A DNA stretch of 64,000 nt from Variovorax sp. 54 (GCF_002754375.1 NZ_PEFF01000001.1:6465501-6529500); one strand, 5' to 3'; numbered from the stretch's first letter, positions 36,639-45,071 are shown. Notes: generated from the letters alone by a model not told the origin. Translations and numbers: made by a program.

Positions 36639-37844
36639 TCAGGTGGCCCGCTCAGCGTTTGGCAAAGGCGGGTAGTCCATGCGGTCCAGTCCCGGCACCG
36701 TCACCCGCGCGGGGTCGTTGCCGTGCGCCTGCAGCTGCTCGACGGCGTAGTCGGTCACGCAGCCCGAGAGCAGCTGGCGCGGGTCTTCGAGCACCACACG
36801 CAGCCGCGTGTTGAGTGCGCGCCAGTCGTCCGGCCCGGCGATGGCCGGCATCTCGGCGACCGCACGGGTGTCGGCATCGAGCACGGGGCGCACGGTCGAG
36901 CCCGGTTCGTAGCGCGGATAGCCGTCGTACATTAGCGCGCCGAGTTCGCTCACGGCGCGCGTGTGGGCCCACAGCTGGCGCATCGGTGTCTCGAAGGCGC
37001 GCACGGCGGCGATGTCTGCGCCGGGCTGGAATTCACTGCCGACGTGCGGCGCAATGAAGAGGCGGTCGAGCGAGAGCGTGTGGCGCGAAGCGCCGAGGAT
37101 CATGGCGCACACCGAGTTGGTGGTCCACGTCACGCCCGCCGTGGGCCGGCCCTGGCGCCCCACGACCAGCGCCATCGCACGCGACCAGTCGATGGCGTGG
37201 CCGTCCAGCCAGCCGATCACGCGGTGGCTGATGTCCATGCCGACGAGGAAGAAGGTCGCGATCATCACGGCGTTCATCGGCACCGTGGCTCCGACGGCGT
37301 TTCCCGTGCCTTCGAGGTAGTGCGTGCGCATGTCCTCGGGCGTGAAGAGGGCGGGTTGCTCGAGCACGCGCTCGAGGTAGCGCTCGGTGAGCACACACGA
37401 GTAGTGCACCAGCTCGGCGATCTTCTGCTCGCGCCCGCGATAGGCCGGCACCGCGATCGCGTCGCGCCACAGGGCCACCGAGTTGGCTTCACGCGCGATG
37501 CGCGTGGCAACCAGCAGCCGTTCGGCTTCCTTGCGCCACAGCGGACCATCAGGATCAACCATGCGCATCTTGAGAATGGACGCCACGGCCGGCCCGTGGT
37601 GCGAGATGCCCGCCAGCTCCTTGAAGCCGCGTGTGGACAGGCGAAAGCCCTGCACCTCGGGGTCGCGGCCGTTGCCGGGGAACAGCACCACGTCGGCGCT
37701 GGTGGCGACAATGAGCGGATCGCCCGCCGTCGCGGCACCGGTCAGCGCGGCCAGGTTCGCGCCGATGCCTTGCGGCCCGCCCGTGTAGGTTTCGAACAGC
37801 CGCAGCAGCTCGGGGCTCTGGTGCGGATTGGCTGGGGCGTTCAT
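36639..37844 (-). CDS. Protein of unknown function in catabolic operon
   Basis: A 401-residue soluble protein for which no family is confidently recognised. Visible features are TSADVVLFPGNGRDPEVQGFRLSTRGFKELAGISHHGPAVASILKM early, a His/Tyr-rich middle (VHYSCVLTERYLERVLEQPALFTPEDMRTHYLEGTGNAVG), and TNSVCAMILGASRHTLSLDRLFIAPHVGSEFQPG. There is no signal peptide or membrane segment. The start at ATG 37842-37844 forms an ATGA overlap with the EPTP-propeller stop, so the pair are co-translated and may work together as an enzyme and partner. It could be a new hydrolase or lyase. Confidence 0.7.
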   Translation of the reverse strand: MNAPANPHQSPELLRLFETYTGGPQGIGANLAALTGAATAGDPLIVATSADVVLFPGNGRDPEVQGFRLSTRGFKELAGISHHGPAVASILKMRMVDPDGPLWRKEAERLLVATRIAREANSVALWRDAIAVPAYRGREQKIAELVHYSCVLTERYLERVLEQPALFTPEDMRTHYLEGTGNAVGATVPMNAVMIATFFLVGMDISHRVIGWLDGHAIDWSRAMALVVGRQGRPTAGVTWTTNSVCAMILGASRHTLSLDRLFIAPHVGSEFQPGADIAAVRAFETPMRQLWAHTRAVSELGALMYDGYPRYEPGSTVRPVLDADTRAVAEMPAIAGPDDWRALNTRLRVVLEDPRQLLSGCVTDYAVEQLQAHGNDPARVTVPGLDRMDYPPLPNAERAT

Positions 37845-38956
37845 GCGGACTCCTTGTCGTCTGCAGCGAGGTCGAGCCGGTACACGCGGCTCGGCGTGCG
37901 AAAGCGCACCTCGCCGCTGAGGCTGTTCGTCACCACAAGGTAGCGCTGGCCTTCGGCTTCGAAACAGGTCGAGTCGGTGCCGCCGGAGGTCGGAAACTCG
38001 GCGACGGGCACCAGCTGTCCGTCTTGCATGCGGTAGATCACCGACTGCAGCTGCGGAATCGGCGCCTCGCGCGTGCCGTGCAGAAAGTTGACCTGCACCA
38101 GCCGGCCGCCGTCCGCCGTCGCCATCCATTCGAACTCGCGCCCGCCCGGGCCGCTGAGCACCTGGTGCGGCACGAAGCGGCCGTCGGTCCAGCGCAGCAG
38201 CACGGTGTTTTCATGCAGACAGGCGAACACCAGCCAGGTGGCGCCTTCTGCTTCGAAGCAGCAGAAGGCGCGACCGCTTTTGCCCTCGAAGGTCTGGAAC
38301 GGCTCGAAGGCCTCGCCGTTCCATCGCAGCAGGTGCGAGGGCACGGCCTGGTCGGCATACGCGAGCAGCTGCTGGCCGCCCACCTCGATGAAGGCCCAGT
38401 TGTAGCCCCAGCCCGAGTGCACCGTCTGGAACTTGACGAAGCGCTCGCCGTCCCATTCGAAGATGCACGATTCGGCGCCCGGCGGGAGCGGCGTGTCGCC
38501 GTGGGTCACGCCTTGTGCGAGCGCGAGGAAGTGGCGGCCTCCGATCTGGAAGTGAGCCCACTGCTTGGCGGCCGAGGTAGGCACGCGCTGGAAGATGTCG
38601 AAGCGGCCATCGATCAGTTCGAAGATCGTCGAGTGCGTGTCCAGCGCGTACGGGCCCGAGCCGGTGCGCAGGCTCGCGGTGGCCAGGAAGGCGCGCGTGC
38701 CGATACGGAAGAACGCGGCGTCCTCGCCGCCGGGCACCGCAAGGCGCGTGTGCTCGACGAAGCGCTCACCGTTCCACCGGTAGACCAGCGCATCGACGTC
38801 GCTGTTGCCCAGCGTCATCTGCGCGGGCTGGCCGGCAACGTCCTGGGCCAGTTGCGGCACCACGAGGTAGCGCGTGCCGTCGTGTTCGAAGACCTCGGCG
38901 GCGCGTGCGCCCGAGGTGTCGAGTTCCTGGATGCAATGCAGGGTGAGGTTGGACAT
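37841..38956 (-). CDS. EPTP/EAR-repeat beta-propeller protein
   Basis: A 371-residue protein made of about seven repeats of roughly 50 residues. Each has a phrase like YLVVPQ/FLATAS/FLALAQ/LLAYAD/WLVFAC, followed by (I/L/V)(F/Y/L)RW-G-RF. This is the pattern of the EPTP (epitempin/LGI) repeat, which folds as a seven-bladed propeller. The family is best known from animal neuronal proteins, and bacterial members are uncharacterised. No signal peptide is present, so it is cytosolic. It overlaps the unknown gene downstream (ATGA) and starts 4 bp before the amidohydrolase stop, within a five-gene catabolic operon. A binding or scaffold role is likely. Confidence 0.72.
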   Translation of the reverse strand: MSNLTLHCIQELDTSGARAAEVFEHDGTRYLVVPQLAQDVAGQPAQMTLGNSDVDALVYRWNGERFVEHTRLAVPGGEDAAFFRIGTRAFLATASLRTGSGPYALDTHSTIFELIDGRFDIFQRVPTSAAKQWAHFQIGGRHFLALAQGVTHGDTPLPPGAESCIFEWDGERFVKFQTVHSGWGYNWAFIEVGGQQLLAYADQAVPSHLLRWNGEAFEPFQTFEGKSGRAFCCFEAEGATWLVFACLHENTVLLRWTDGRFVPHQVLSGPGGREFEWMATADGGRLVQVNFLHGTREAPIPQLQSVIYRMQDGQLVPVAEFPTSGGTDSTCFEAEGQRYLVVTNSLSGEVRFRTPSRVYRLDLAADDKESA

Positions 38957-38959
38957 GGT

Positions 38960-39838
38960 TCAGAAGCCGAAGAGGCGTGCGGGGTTGTCGGCCAGCACCT
39001 TGCGGCGCGCGTTCGCATCGGGAATCCAGTTGCCCAGCAGGTTCAGCAGCTCGCCGGTGTCGCGCCCGCCTTCCGGAATGTGCGGCCAGTCGCTGCCCCA
39101 GATCACGCGGTCGGGCACGGCCTCCACGATGGCCTGCGCGAGCGGGCGCAGCTTCGCGTAGTTGCCGTCCTTCGCAAGGCGGTAGGGGCCCGAGAGCTTG
39201 AACCAGCCGCGTCCGTCGGCCACGGCGCGCAGCAGGCGGTCGAAGTCGGCGCGCGTGAGGCCGTCGCTTTCGAGCATGTAGCCCATGTGGTCGATCACGA
39301 AGTCCGAGTCGAGGTCGGGCAGCACCGGGATCAGGTCGCGCACGACCCAGCCCGGCGTATAGAACTGCACGTGCCAGCCCAGCGGGCGGATGCGTTCGAT
39401 GCTGCGCTCGATGTAGGCATGCAGCTCCGCCGTGGGCAGCTTGGCGCGGAGGAACAGGTCGAGCCGCAAGGCGCGCACGCGGCGTGCGTGCATGGCGCGC
39501 AAGGCTTCGTTGGACACGTCATCGTCGACCATCGCCACGCCGCGTGCGCGGTCGCCGGCGGCGTCGAGCGCATCGAGCATGCAGCGGTTGTCGGTGCCGT
39601 AGAAGCTGGGTTGCACGATCACGAAGCGCTCGATGTCGAGCACGCCGAGCGCGCTTTGCAACTGCACGAGGTTGCCGTCGGGCAGCGTGTAGTGCGGGTG
39701 ATCGACGCGCGGGTAGCGGTCGGCAGGGCCGAAGACGTGCACGTGCGCGTCGCAGGCGCCGCCGGGCACCTCGAAGGCGGCGCGGGTCAGGGTCTGCGCG
39801 TCGCGCATGGGCTTGGAAGTCAGGATCTCGTGGTTCAT
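38960..39838 (-). CDS. Amidohydrolase-family (PDC hydrolase-like, LigI type) enzyme
   Basis: A 292-residue TIM-barrel metal-dependent hydrolase: CDAHVHVFGPADRYPRV (HxH motif), PSFYGTDNRCMLDAL, LRLDLFLR, FVIDHMGYM, FKLSGPYRL and IWGSDWPHIPEG (catalytic Asp), ending ADNPARLFGF. This layout matches 2-pyrone-4,6-dicarboxylate lactonase-like members, which hydrolyse lactones from aromatic ring cleavage. It overlaps the upstream aldolase gene (ATGA). Together, hydrolase then aldolase suggests hydrolytic opening followed by C-C cleavage of a dicarboxylic intermediate. Confidence 0.88.
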   Translation of the reverse strand: MNHEILTSKPMRDAQTLTRAAFEVPGGACDAHVHVFGPADRYPRVDHPHYTLPDGNLVQLQSALGVLDIERFVIVQPSFYGTDNRCMLDALDAAGDRARGVAMVDDDVSNEALRAMHARRVRALRLDLFLRAKLPTAELHAYIERSIERIRPLGWHVQFYTPGWVVRDLIPVLPDLDSDFVIDHMGYMLESDGLTRADFDRLLRAVADGRGWFKLSGPYRLAKDGNYAKLRPLAQAIVEAVPDRVIWGSDWPHIPEGGRDTGELLNLLGNWIPDANARRKVLADNPARLFGF

Positions 39839-40719
39839 GGTCGGGCGGTGGCGGGAGCAAAAGAAGAAGAGGAAGAAGGCGAGCGGTCGACGGACGCATG
39901 GCCGGCCAGCGCGCCGCGCACGCGCTCCTGCATCGCGGTGAGCAGCACATCGGTGTCGATGCCCGTCATGAGGAAGGGCGCCGCACCGCGCGCCAGCAGC
40001 TCGGCGTTGAGCGCTGCGTCGGCGATGCCGCCGATCGACAGCGGCGTGCCGGCGCGCGCGCAGGCGGCGAGGGCGGTGTTCAGCGCCTGCTGCATCAGCG
40101 GGTGGCTGTAGTCGCCCGGCACGCCGAGTTCGGCGCTCAGGTCATTGCAGCCGATGCTCACCAGGTCGACGCCGGGCACCCGCGCGATCGCTTCGGCGTT
40201 CTCGATGCCCAGCGGGCTTTCGATCAGCACGTTGACGACCACGGCATCGTTGGCGAGGCGGTAGGTCTCGGCCACCGGCAGGCGGCGGTAGCCGAACTGC
40301 GGCAGCACGGCGATGGCCGAGCGGTGGCCGTGTGGCGGAAAGCGGCAGGCGGCGGCCAGGTCGGCGGCCTGCGCGGCGGTCTCGATGCGCGGAAAGATCA
40401 GGCCCGATGCCCCCGCGTCGAGCAGCCGGCCGATGGCGCCGTACTCGCGTTCGGGCACACGCACCAGCGCCATCAGGCCCAGGTCGTGCGCTGCGGCGCA
40501 GATGGCGCCCGCCGCGTCGAGCGGGATGGTGCTGTGTTCGAGGTCGATCCAGACCGCGTGGTGGCCGCTGGCCTTGGCCAGCCGGGCGATGTCGGGCGTG
40601 CGCGCCAGGCGGATGCCGAAGGCCGTCAGGGGCTCGCCGCGGGCCAGCCCCTGCATCAGCGGGTGGCCCTGGAAAGGCTTGGGTGCAGGGTGTTCCTGCG
40701 GCTTGTCTCTGCTTGTCAT
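39835..40719 (-). CDS. HpcH/HpaI-family aldolase/citrate lyase-like enzyme
   Basis: A 294-residue class II pyruvate aldolase: FGIRLARTPDIARLAKASGHHAVWIDLEHSTI, LMALVRVPE, GASGLIFPRIETAAQA and VNVLIESPLGIENAEAIA, with the metal-binding Glu and Asp in place. This fold cleaves 4-hydroxy-2-oxo acids to pyruvate (or glyoxylate) plus an aldehyde. ATG 40717-40719. First gene of the minus-strand operon running to at least 36639. Divergent from a LysR regulator. The C-terminal tail is Ser-rich. Confidence 0.9.
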   Translation of the reverse strand: MTSRDKPQEHPAPKPFQGHPLMQGLARGEPLTAFGIRLARTPDIARLAKASGHHAVWIDLEHSTIPLDAAGAICAAAHDLGLMALVRVPEREYGAIGRLLDAGASGLIFPRIETAAQAADLAAACRFPPHGHRSAIAVLPQFGYRRLPVAETYRLANDAVVVNVLIESPLGIENAEAIARVPGVDLVSIGCNDLSAELGVPGDYSHPLMQQALNTALAACARAGTPLSIGGIADAALNAELLARGAAPFLMTGIDTDVLLTAMQERVRGALAGHASVDRSPSSSSSFAPATARP

Positions 40720-40745
40720 GCAGGCATCGTAGGCAAGCTGTCTTA

Positions 40746-40757
40746 TATTTGGAAATA
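40746..40757. promoter_or_regulatory. Dyad between aldolase operon and LysR gene
   Basis: TATTTGGAAATA is a perfect 12-bp inverted repeat in a short AT-rich patch (40739-40795) between the divergent genes, 26 bp from the aldolase start and 36 bp from the LysR start. It fits a BenM/CatM-like LysR site. Confidence 0.5.
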
Positions 40758-40793
40758 CTGTTTATCGTCGGTTTCTCATACCTGGTAGATATC

Positions 40794-41732
40794 ATGGAAC
40801 TGCGCCATCTCCGCTATTTCGTCGCCGTCGCCGAGGAGCTCAACTTCACGCGCGCCGCGCAGCGCCTGCACATTGCGCAGCCGCCGCTGAGCATCCAGAT
40901 CCAGGCGCTCGAAGAAGAGCTGAAGGTCCGGCTGCTCGAGCGCGACAAGCGGCGCGTGTTTCTCACGCAGGCGGGCCGCCACTTCCTGGAGCGGGCGCGC
41001 GGCATCCTGCAGGAGGTCGAAACGGCCAAGGGCGAAGCGCAGAGCGCGGCCTCGGGCGAGGTCGGCAGCATCGCGCTGGGCTACACCGCGTCGTCGATGC
41101 TGTCGCCGGCCATGCCCGCGGCCATCCTGCGGTTCCGCAAGCTGCACGCGCGCGTGGTGCTCACGCTGAAGGAGATGACCTCGCTCGACCAGCTCGATGC
41201 CGTGCATGGGCACAGCCTCGATGTCGCGGTGCTGCGCCGGCCGAACGTCGAGATCCCGACCGGCCTCATCGTCGAGGAGTGGTACCAGTCGCCGCTGATG
41301 GCCGTGGTGCCGCGCGACCACCGGCTCAGCGGCAAGCCGCTGCGCATCGCCGATCTGCGCGACGAACCGCTGGTGATGTACCCGCGCAATGCCGGCATCG
41401 GGCTGTACTGGAAGGTGCAGGACCTGTGCGCCAAGGCCGGCTTCAGGCCGCGCATGGTGCAGGAGGCGCGCGAGGCCTCGACCATCGCCGGGCTGGTCGC
41501 CGCCGGCGTCGGCATCGCGCTGGTGCCGGGTGATACGCGCTGCATCCAGCTCGATGGCGTGGTCTATCAATCGGTGCTCGACAAGGAGGCGGTGTCGAGC
41601 CTGTACCTGGCGCATCGGGAGGCCGACCCGAACCCTTACGTCGACCTGATCCTCAAGGAGCTTCGGGCCGCGCTGAGGCGCAAGCCCGGCCGCGGCGCGA
41701 AACGTCCAGAGGCCTCGCCGCCGGGCCGTTGA
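40794..41732 (+). CDS. LysR-family regulator (BenM/CatR group)
   Basis: A 312-residue LysR protein beginning MELRHLRYFVAVAEELNFTRAAQRLHIAQPPLSIQIQALEEELKVRLLER, a near-textbook BenM/CatM/CatR opening. This group senses aromatic-degradation intermediates such as muconate. Effector domain about 95-300. It is divergent from the aldolase operon and is its probable activator. The first ATG after the AT-rich region is used; longer frames overlap the aldolase gene. Confidence 0.94.
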   Translation: MELRHLRYFVAVAEELNFTRAAQRLHIAQPPLSIQIQALEEELKVRLLERDKRRVFLTQAGRHFLERARGILQEVETAKGEAQSAASGEVGSIALGYTASSMLSPAMPAAILRFRKLHARVVLTLKEMTSLDQLDAVHGHSLDVAVLRRPNVEIPTGLIVEEWYQSPLMAVVPRDHRLSGKPLRIADLRDEPLVMYPRNAGIGLYWKVQDLCAKAGFRPRMVQEAREASTIAGLVAAGVGIALVPGDTRCIQLDGVVYQSVLDKEAVSSLYLAHREADPNPYVDLILKELRAALRRKPGRGAKRPEASPPGR

Positions 41733-41786
41733 CCGGGGAGGGCGCCGACGGGGCGCATGTCGACGCCCATGCGCCTGACATGGATT

Positions 41787-41830
41787 CATAAATAAATAAT
41801 TGACACATAAACTATTGAGGCATAAATTTA
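41787..41830 (+). promoter_or_regulatory. Sigma-70-like promoter for the second alpha/beta hydrolase
   Basis: TTGACA (41800-41805), a 17-bp spacer and TAAATT (41823-41828; four of six matches to the consensus -10) lie in an AT-rich stretch about 100 bp before ATG 41925. CATAAA occurs three times (41787, 41806, 41821), which may be operator sequence. Confidence 0.5.
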
Positions 41831-41924
41831 AGCCACAGCGAGAGTTCGAGTGCGGCTTTCGGTGGCCTTCCTTCAGACGCACTTTTCCAAACAGCGCGCC
41901 CAGGCGCGCATCCAGGAGTTGCAA

Positions 41925-42725
41925 ATGTCTATGCTCAAGATCGCGAAGTTCCTCACCGTTGCCTTTAGCGCCGCTGTGGTCACAGCCGGTGTGGCCGGCG
42001 CCGCCACCACTGCCACGACCGCGAGAGCGGCCAAGCCCGGCATCGTGCTGGTCCACGGCGGCTTCGTTGACGGGTCCGGCTGGGAAGGCGTCTACAAGAT
42101 CCTGAAGAAGGACGGCTACGACGTCACCATCGTGCAGAACCCGACCCTCTCGCTGGCCGACGACGTCGCCGTCACGAAGCGGGCGATCGCCGCGCAGAAG
42201 GGACCAGTCGTGCTTGTCGGCCACTCCTACGGCGGCGTCGTGGTCACCGAGGCGGGCAACGATGAGAAGGTGGCCGGCCTCGTCTACATCGCCGCCTTCG
42301 CGCCCGACAAGGGCGAGTCGGTCGACTCGCTGATCAAGAACCCGCCGCCCGGCGCACCGGTGCCCCCGATCCTTCCGCCGCAGGACGGCTTCCTGATGCT
42401 CGACAAGGCGAAGTTCGCCGCTTCCTTCGCCGCGGACGTGAAGCCCGAAACGGCAGCCTTCATGGCCCACTCGCAAGTGCCGTGGGGCGTTGCCGCCCTG
42501 GGCGGTGCGGTGAGCGAGCCCGCATGGAAATCGAAGCCGAGCTGGTACCTCGTGGCCAAGGACGACAAGATGATCCCGCCGCCGGCGCAGCGCAACATGT
42601 CCAAGCGCGCCGGGGCCGTCGTCACCGAAGTGCCCGGCAGCCACGCGGTCTATGTGTCGAATCCCAAGGCCGTGGCCGCGGTGATCGAACGCGCGGCCGG
42701 CAAGGTGGCTGCTGCCGCCAACTGA
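41925..42725 (+). CDS. Secreted alpha/beta hydrolase, second paralogue
   Basis: A 266-residue paralogue of the hydrolase at 30960, with the same landmarks: signal peptide (FLTVAFSAAVVTAGVAGAA), IVLVHGGFVDGSGW, GHSYGG nucleophile elbow, YIAAFAPDKGESV, VAKDDKMIPPPAQRNMSKRAG and PGSHAVYVSNP. Long identical stretches such as YIAAFAPDKGES and GAPVPPILPP show recent shared ancestry. AGGAG precedes ATG 41925. It has its own promoter-like region, unlike the copy at 30960, which sits in a regulator cluster. Substrate unknown. Confidence 0.9.
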   Translation: MSMLKIAKFLTVAFSAAVVTAGVAGAATTATTARAAKPGIVLVHGGFVDGSGWEGVYKILKKDGYDVTIVQNPTLSLADDVAVTKRAIAAQKGPVVLVGHSYGGVVVTEAGNDEKVAGLVYIAAFAPDKGESVDSLIKNPPPGAPVPPILPPQDGFLMLDKAKFAASFAADVKPETAAFMAHSQVPWGVAALGGAVSEPAWKSKPSWYLVAKDDKMIPPPAQRNMSKRAGAVVTEVPGSHAVYVSNPKAVAAVIERAAGKVAAAAN

Positions 42726-42741
42726 GGGTTGCGAGCACCGC

Positions 42742-42766
42742 CCCGGGGGCCAGACTGGCCCCCGGG
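42742..42766 (+). terminator. Strong GC hairpin after the second alpha/beta hydrolase
   Basis: CCCGGGGGCCA (42742-42752), loop GAC and TGGCCCCCGGG (42756-42766) form a perfect 11-bp stem 17 bp after the stop codon. No T-tract follows, so it may block 3' decay or act with Rho. Confidence 0.5.
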
Positions 42767-42846
42767 ATTGCGTCTGGCGGCTGCGCGCTCGCCGCGCAGG
42801 CCCCGCTTGCCTCGGCCGTTGAAGCGCATCGGGGCACATCAAAAAG

Positions 42847-42863
42847 TTAACGCTGCTCTAACG
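42847..42863 (+). promoter_or_regulatory. OmpR-family direct-repeat site before the response regulator
   Basis: TTAACG (42847) and CTAACG (42858) are direct half-sites 11 bp apart, 45-61 bp before the GTG start of the response regulator. TTAACGCTGCTCTAAC here and TTAACGCTGGGTTAAC at 44955 agree at 13 of 16 positions, suggesting autoregulation. Confidence 0.6.
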
Positions 42864-42907
42864 ATTCAGCGCTAGTCTGCGGCCTGGATCGAAGAACGGG
42901 AGCCGGT

Positions 42908-43567
42908 GTGCGGGTGCTGCTTGTTGAAGACGACGAAATGATCGGGAAGAGTCTGCTGCGTGGCCTGGAGCGATCGGGCTGGGCGGTGGACTGGGTGCGC
43001 GACGGCCTGCTGGCGCGCAGTGCGCTGGCCGACGGCGACTACACCTGCGTGCTGCTCGACCTGGGCCTGCCGGGCCTGGACGGCGTCGAGGTGCTGCGCC
43101 ACGCGCGCGGCATGGGCAACGCCACGCCGATCCTGATCCTCACGGCGCGCGACGGCCTCGGCCAGCGGGTGGAAGGGCTCGACCTGGGCGCCGACGACTA
43201 CCTGCTCAAGCCCTTCGAGCTGCCCGAGTTGCTGGCGCGCATGCGCGCGGTGGTGCGCCGCCGCCATGGCGCCGCCAACTCGGTCATCGGCAGCGGCAGC
43301 GTGCAGCTGGACCTCACCACGCGCGAGGTGCTTTTTCGGGGCACGCGCGAAACGCTCACGGCCCGCGAGTTCGCGCTGATGCACGCCATGCTGGAGCGCC
43401 CGGGCGCGATTCTGTCGCGAGAGCAGCTCGAGAACCGCATCTACGGATGGGGCGAAGAGGTGATGAGCAACGCGGTCGACGTGATCATCCACAACATGCG
43501 GCGCAAGCTCGGCGCCGACACCATCCGCAACGTGCGCGGCATGGGCTGGCGCGTGGTCGACGTATGA
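42908..43567 (+). CDS. OmpR-family response regulator (QseB/PmrA-like)
   Basis: A 219-residue regulator. Receiver (1-115): MRVLLVEDDEMIG, phospho-acceptor Asp in CVLLDLGLPGLDG, ILTARD and Lys in YLLKPFEL. Winged helix (about 125-219): LTAREFALMHAMLERPGAILSREQLENRIYG and VDVIIHNMRRKLG. It starts with GTG 42908, and the stop overlaps the sensor kinase start (ATGA). Its likely target sites are TTAAC direct repeats upstream of itself and of the gene at 45072. Confidence 0.94.
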   Translation: MRVLLVEDDEMIGKSLLRGLERSGWAVDWVRDGLLARSALADGDYTCVLLDLGLPGLDGVEVLRHARGMGNATPILILTARDGLGQRVEGLDLGADDYLLKPFELPELLARMRAVVRRRHGAANSVIGSGSVQLDLTTREVLFRGTRETLTAREFALMHAMLERPGAILSREQLENRIYGWGEEVMSNAVDVIIHNMRRKLGADTIRNVRGMGWRVVDV

Positions 43568-44958
43568 CATCCGAACCCGGCCGCCCTTGGTACTCGCCGA
43601 GTTCGCTGCGCAACAAGCTGCTGATGTGGCTGGTGCTGGTGCACCTGGTCGCGGCGGCCGGCTTCGCGTGGTTCACCTACGAAAGCTACGACCGGCTCAT
43701 CGTCACCTTCAAGGACGACCAGATGCAGATGCTGGCCGACGCCTATGCGAGCAACGTGGCCGTGCCCGAACTCAAGCCGGCGGACGAGCGCAGCACCTTC
43801 GAGCGCGGCACCTTCGTCATCCAGGTCTGGAACAACCGGGGCGAGCTGCTGGCCAGTTCATGGCCTGCGCTGCCGGTGGCGCGCCAGGCGTCGGAGGGGC
43901 TGACCACCGTGCGCACGGGCCCGGGCAGCGAGGGCGTGTGGCGTGTCTACTCGACCGCGCCGGTGGCCGAGCTCGGGCGCTTCCAGGTGCAGGTGATCCA
44001 GAACGGCGGCGTCGTGCGCCGGCTGGTGACCAAGCGTGCGCTGTCGTCCATCGCGCCCATCGCGCTCCTGCTGCCGCTGTCGCTGGCCGCGCTGTGGTGG
44101 GTGGTGTGGGCCACCTCGCGCAAGCTGCGCAGCGTGGTGCTCGACGTGGCGGCGCAGGACGAGCGCAGCCTGTCGGAGCTGTCGGTGTCGCGCGTGCCCG
44201 ACGAGATCGCGCCGCTGGTGGAAGCCTTCAACAGCCTGCTCGGGCGTCTGCGCCAGGCCTTTGCCGCGCAGCGCCGCTTCGTGCAGGACGCCGCGCACGA
44301 ACTGCGCACGCCCATTGCCGCCATCGGCCTGCAGCTGGACAACATGCGCGCCGAGGTGCCGGCCGAGGCCGTCGCCGAGCACTACACGCACCTCAAGGGC
44401 GGCGTGACGCGCGCCCAGCACCTGATCGAGCAGCTGCTGCGCCTGTCGCGCCAGGAAAGCAGCACCGAGCCCGAGGCACCGGTGGCGCTCGATGTTGCTT
44501 CGGTGCTGCGCGACAGCGTGGCGCAACTCATGGTCGTGGCCGACCGGCGCCGCATCGACATCGGCTTCGAAGGGCAGGCCACCGCGACGGTGACCGCACC
44601 GCCGGCCGAGCTGCGCAGCGTGTTCGACAACCTGATCGACAACGCGCTGCGCCACTCACCCGAAGGCGGCGTGGTCGACGTGCGGCTGCACGAGGTGGAC
44701 GGCCGGCCGGTGGTCGACGTGGTGGACAACGGGCCGGGCATTCCGCCTGAGCTGATCGAGCGCGCCTTCGACCGCTTCTTCCGCGTGCCGGGCAACTCGA
44801 CCGAGGGCAGCGGGCTGGGCCTGGCCATCGCGCGCATGGCGGCGCTGCGCAACGGCCTGCGCATCGTGCTGTCCAACCGCCATGACGCGCAGGGCCGGCC
44901 GGCGGGGCTGCTGGCGCGCGTGCACCTGCGCGCCGCCGATGCGGGCCGCGCGGCTTAA
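43564..44958 (+). CDS. Sensor histidine kinase (QseC-like)
   Basis: A 464-residue inner-membrane kinase, partner of the regulator directly upstream. TM1 is LLMWLVLVHLVAAAGFAWF; a short periplasmic sensor region (about 40-155) follows, then TM2 IAPIALLLPLSLAALWWVVWA, HAMP, HisKA with DAAHELRTP (phospho-acceptor His) and HATPase with NLIDNALRHSP, DNGPGIP and GSGLGLAIA. The TctE/QseC-like architecture fits. The signal is unknown. The 2CSK_N-type periplasmic domain of this group often senses carboxylates or metals. Confidence 0.93.
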   Translation: MTSEPGRPWYSPSSLRNKLLMWLVLVHLVAAAGFAWFTYESYDRLIVTFKDDQMQMLADAYASNVAVPELKPADERSTFERGTFVIQVWNNRGELLASSWPALPVARQASEGLTTVRTGPGSEGVWRVYSTAPVAELGRFQVQVIQNGGVVRRLVTKRALSSIAPIALLLPLSLAALWWVVWATSRKLRSVVLDVAAQDERSLSELSVSRVPDEIAPLVEAFNSLLGRLRQAFAAQRRFVQDAAHELRTPIAAIGLQLDNMRAEVPAEAVAEHYTHLKGGVTRAQHLIEQLLRLSRQESSTEPEAPVALDVASVLRDSVAQLMVVADRRRIDIGFEGQATATVTAPPAELRSVFDNLIDNALRHSPEGGVVDVRLHEVDGRPVVDVVDNGPGIPPELIERAFDRFFRVPGNSTEGSGLGLAIARMAALRNGLRIVLSNRHDAQGRPAGLLARVHLRAADAGRAA

Positions 44959-44993
44959 CGCTGGGTTAACTCTCGCATAAAGGTCGCGTAAAG
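44955..44993 (+). promoter_or_regulatory. Four OmpR-type half-sites with 11-bp period
   Basis: TTAACG (44955), TTAACT (44966), ATAAAG (44977) and GTAAAG (44988) start exactly 11 bp apart, one helical turn each, overlapping the end of the kinase gene and 79-117 bp before ATG 45072. The first two match the site before the response regulator. A tandem regulator array controlling the exported protein and probably paoABC is the straightforward reading. Confidence 0.65.
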
Positions 44994-45071
44994 CGGCCTT
45001 CCTACAGTGACTCCAGTCGCGAAAGCGGCCGTGCCGCAAGGCGCGATCCTCATCCCGAACAAGGAGTTCAC

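Noticed and set aside
38024..40111. A 695-codon plus-strand frame across the EPTP and amidohydrolase genes
   Set aside because: It is antisense to motif-bearing genes with coupled starts and stops; composition is typical of a shadow frame.
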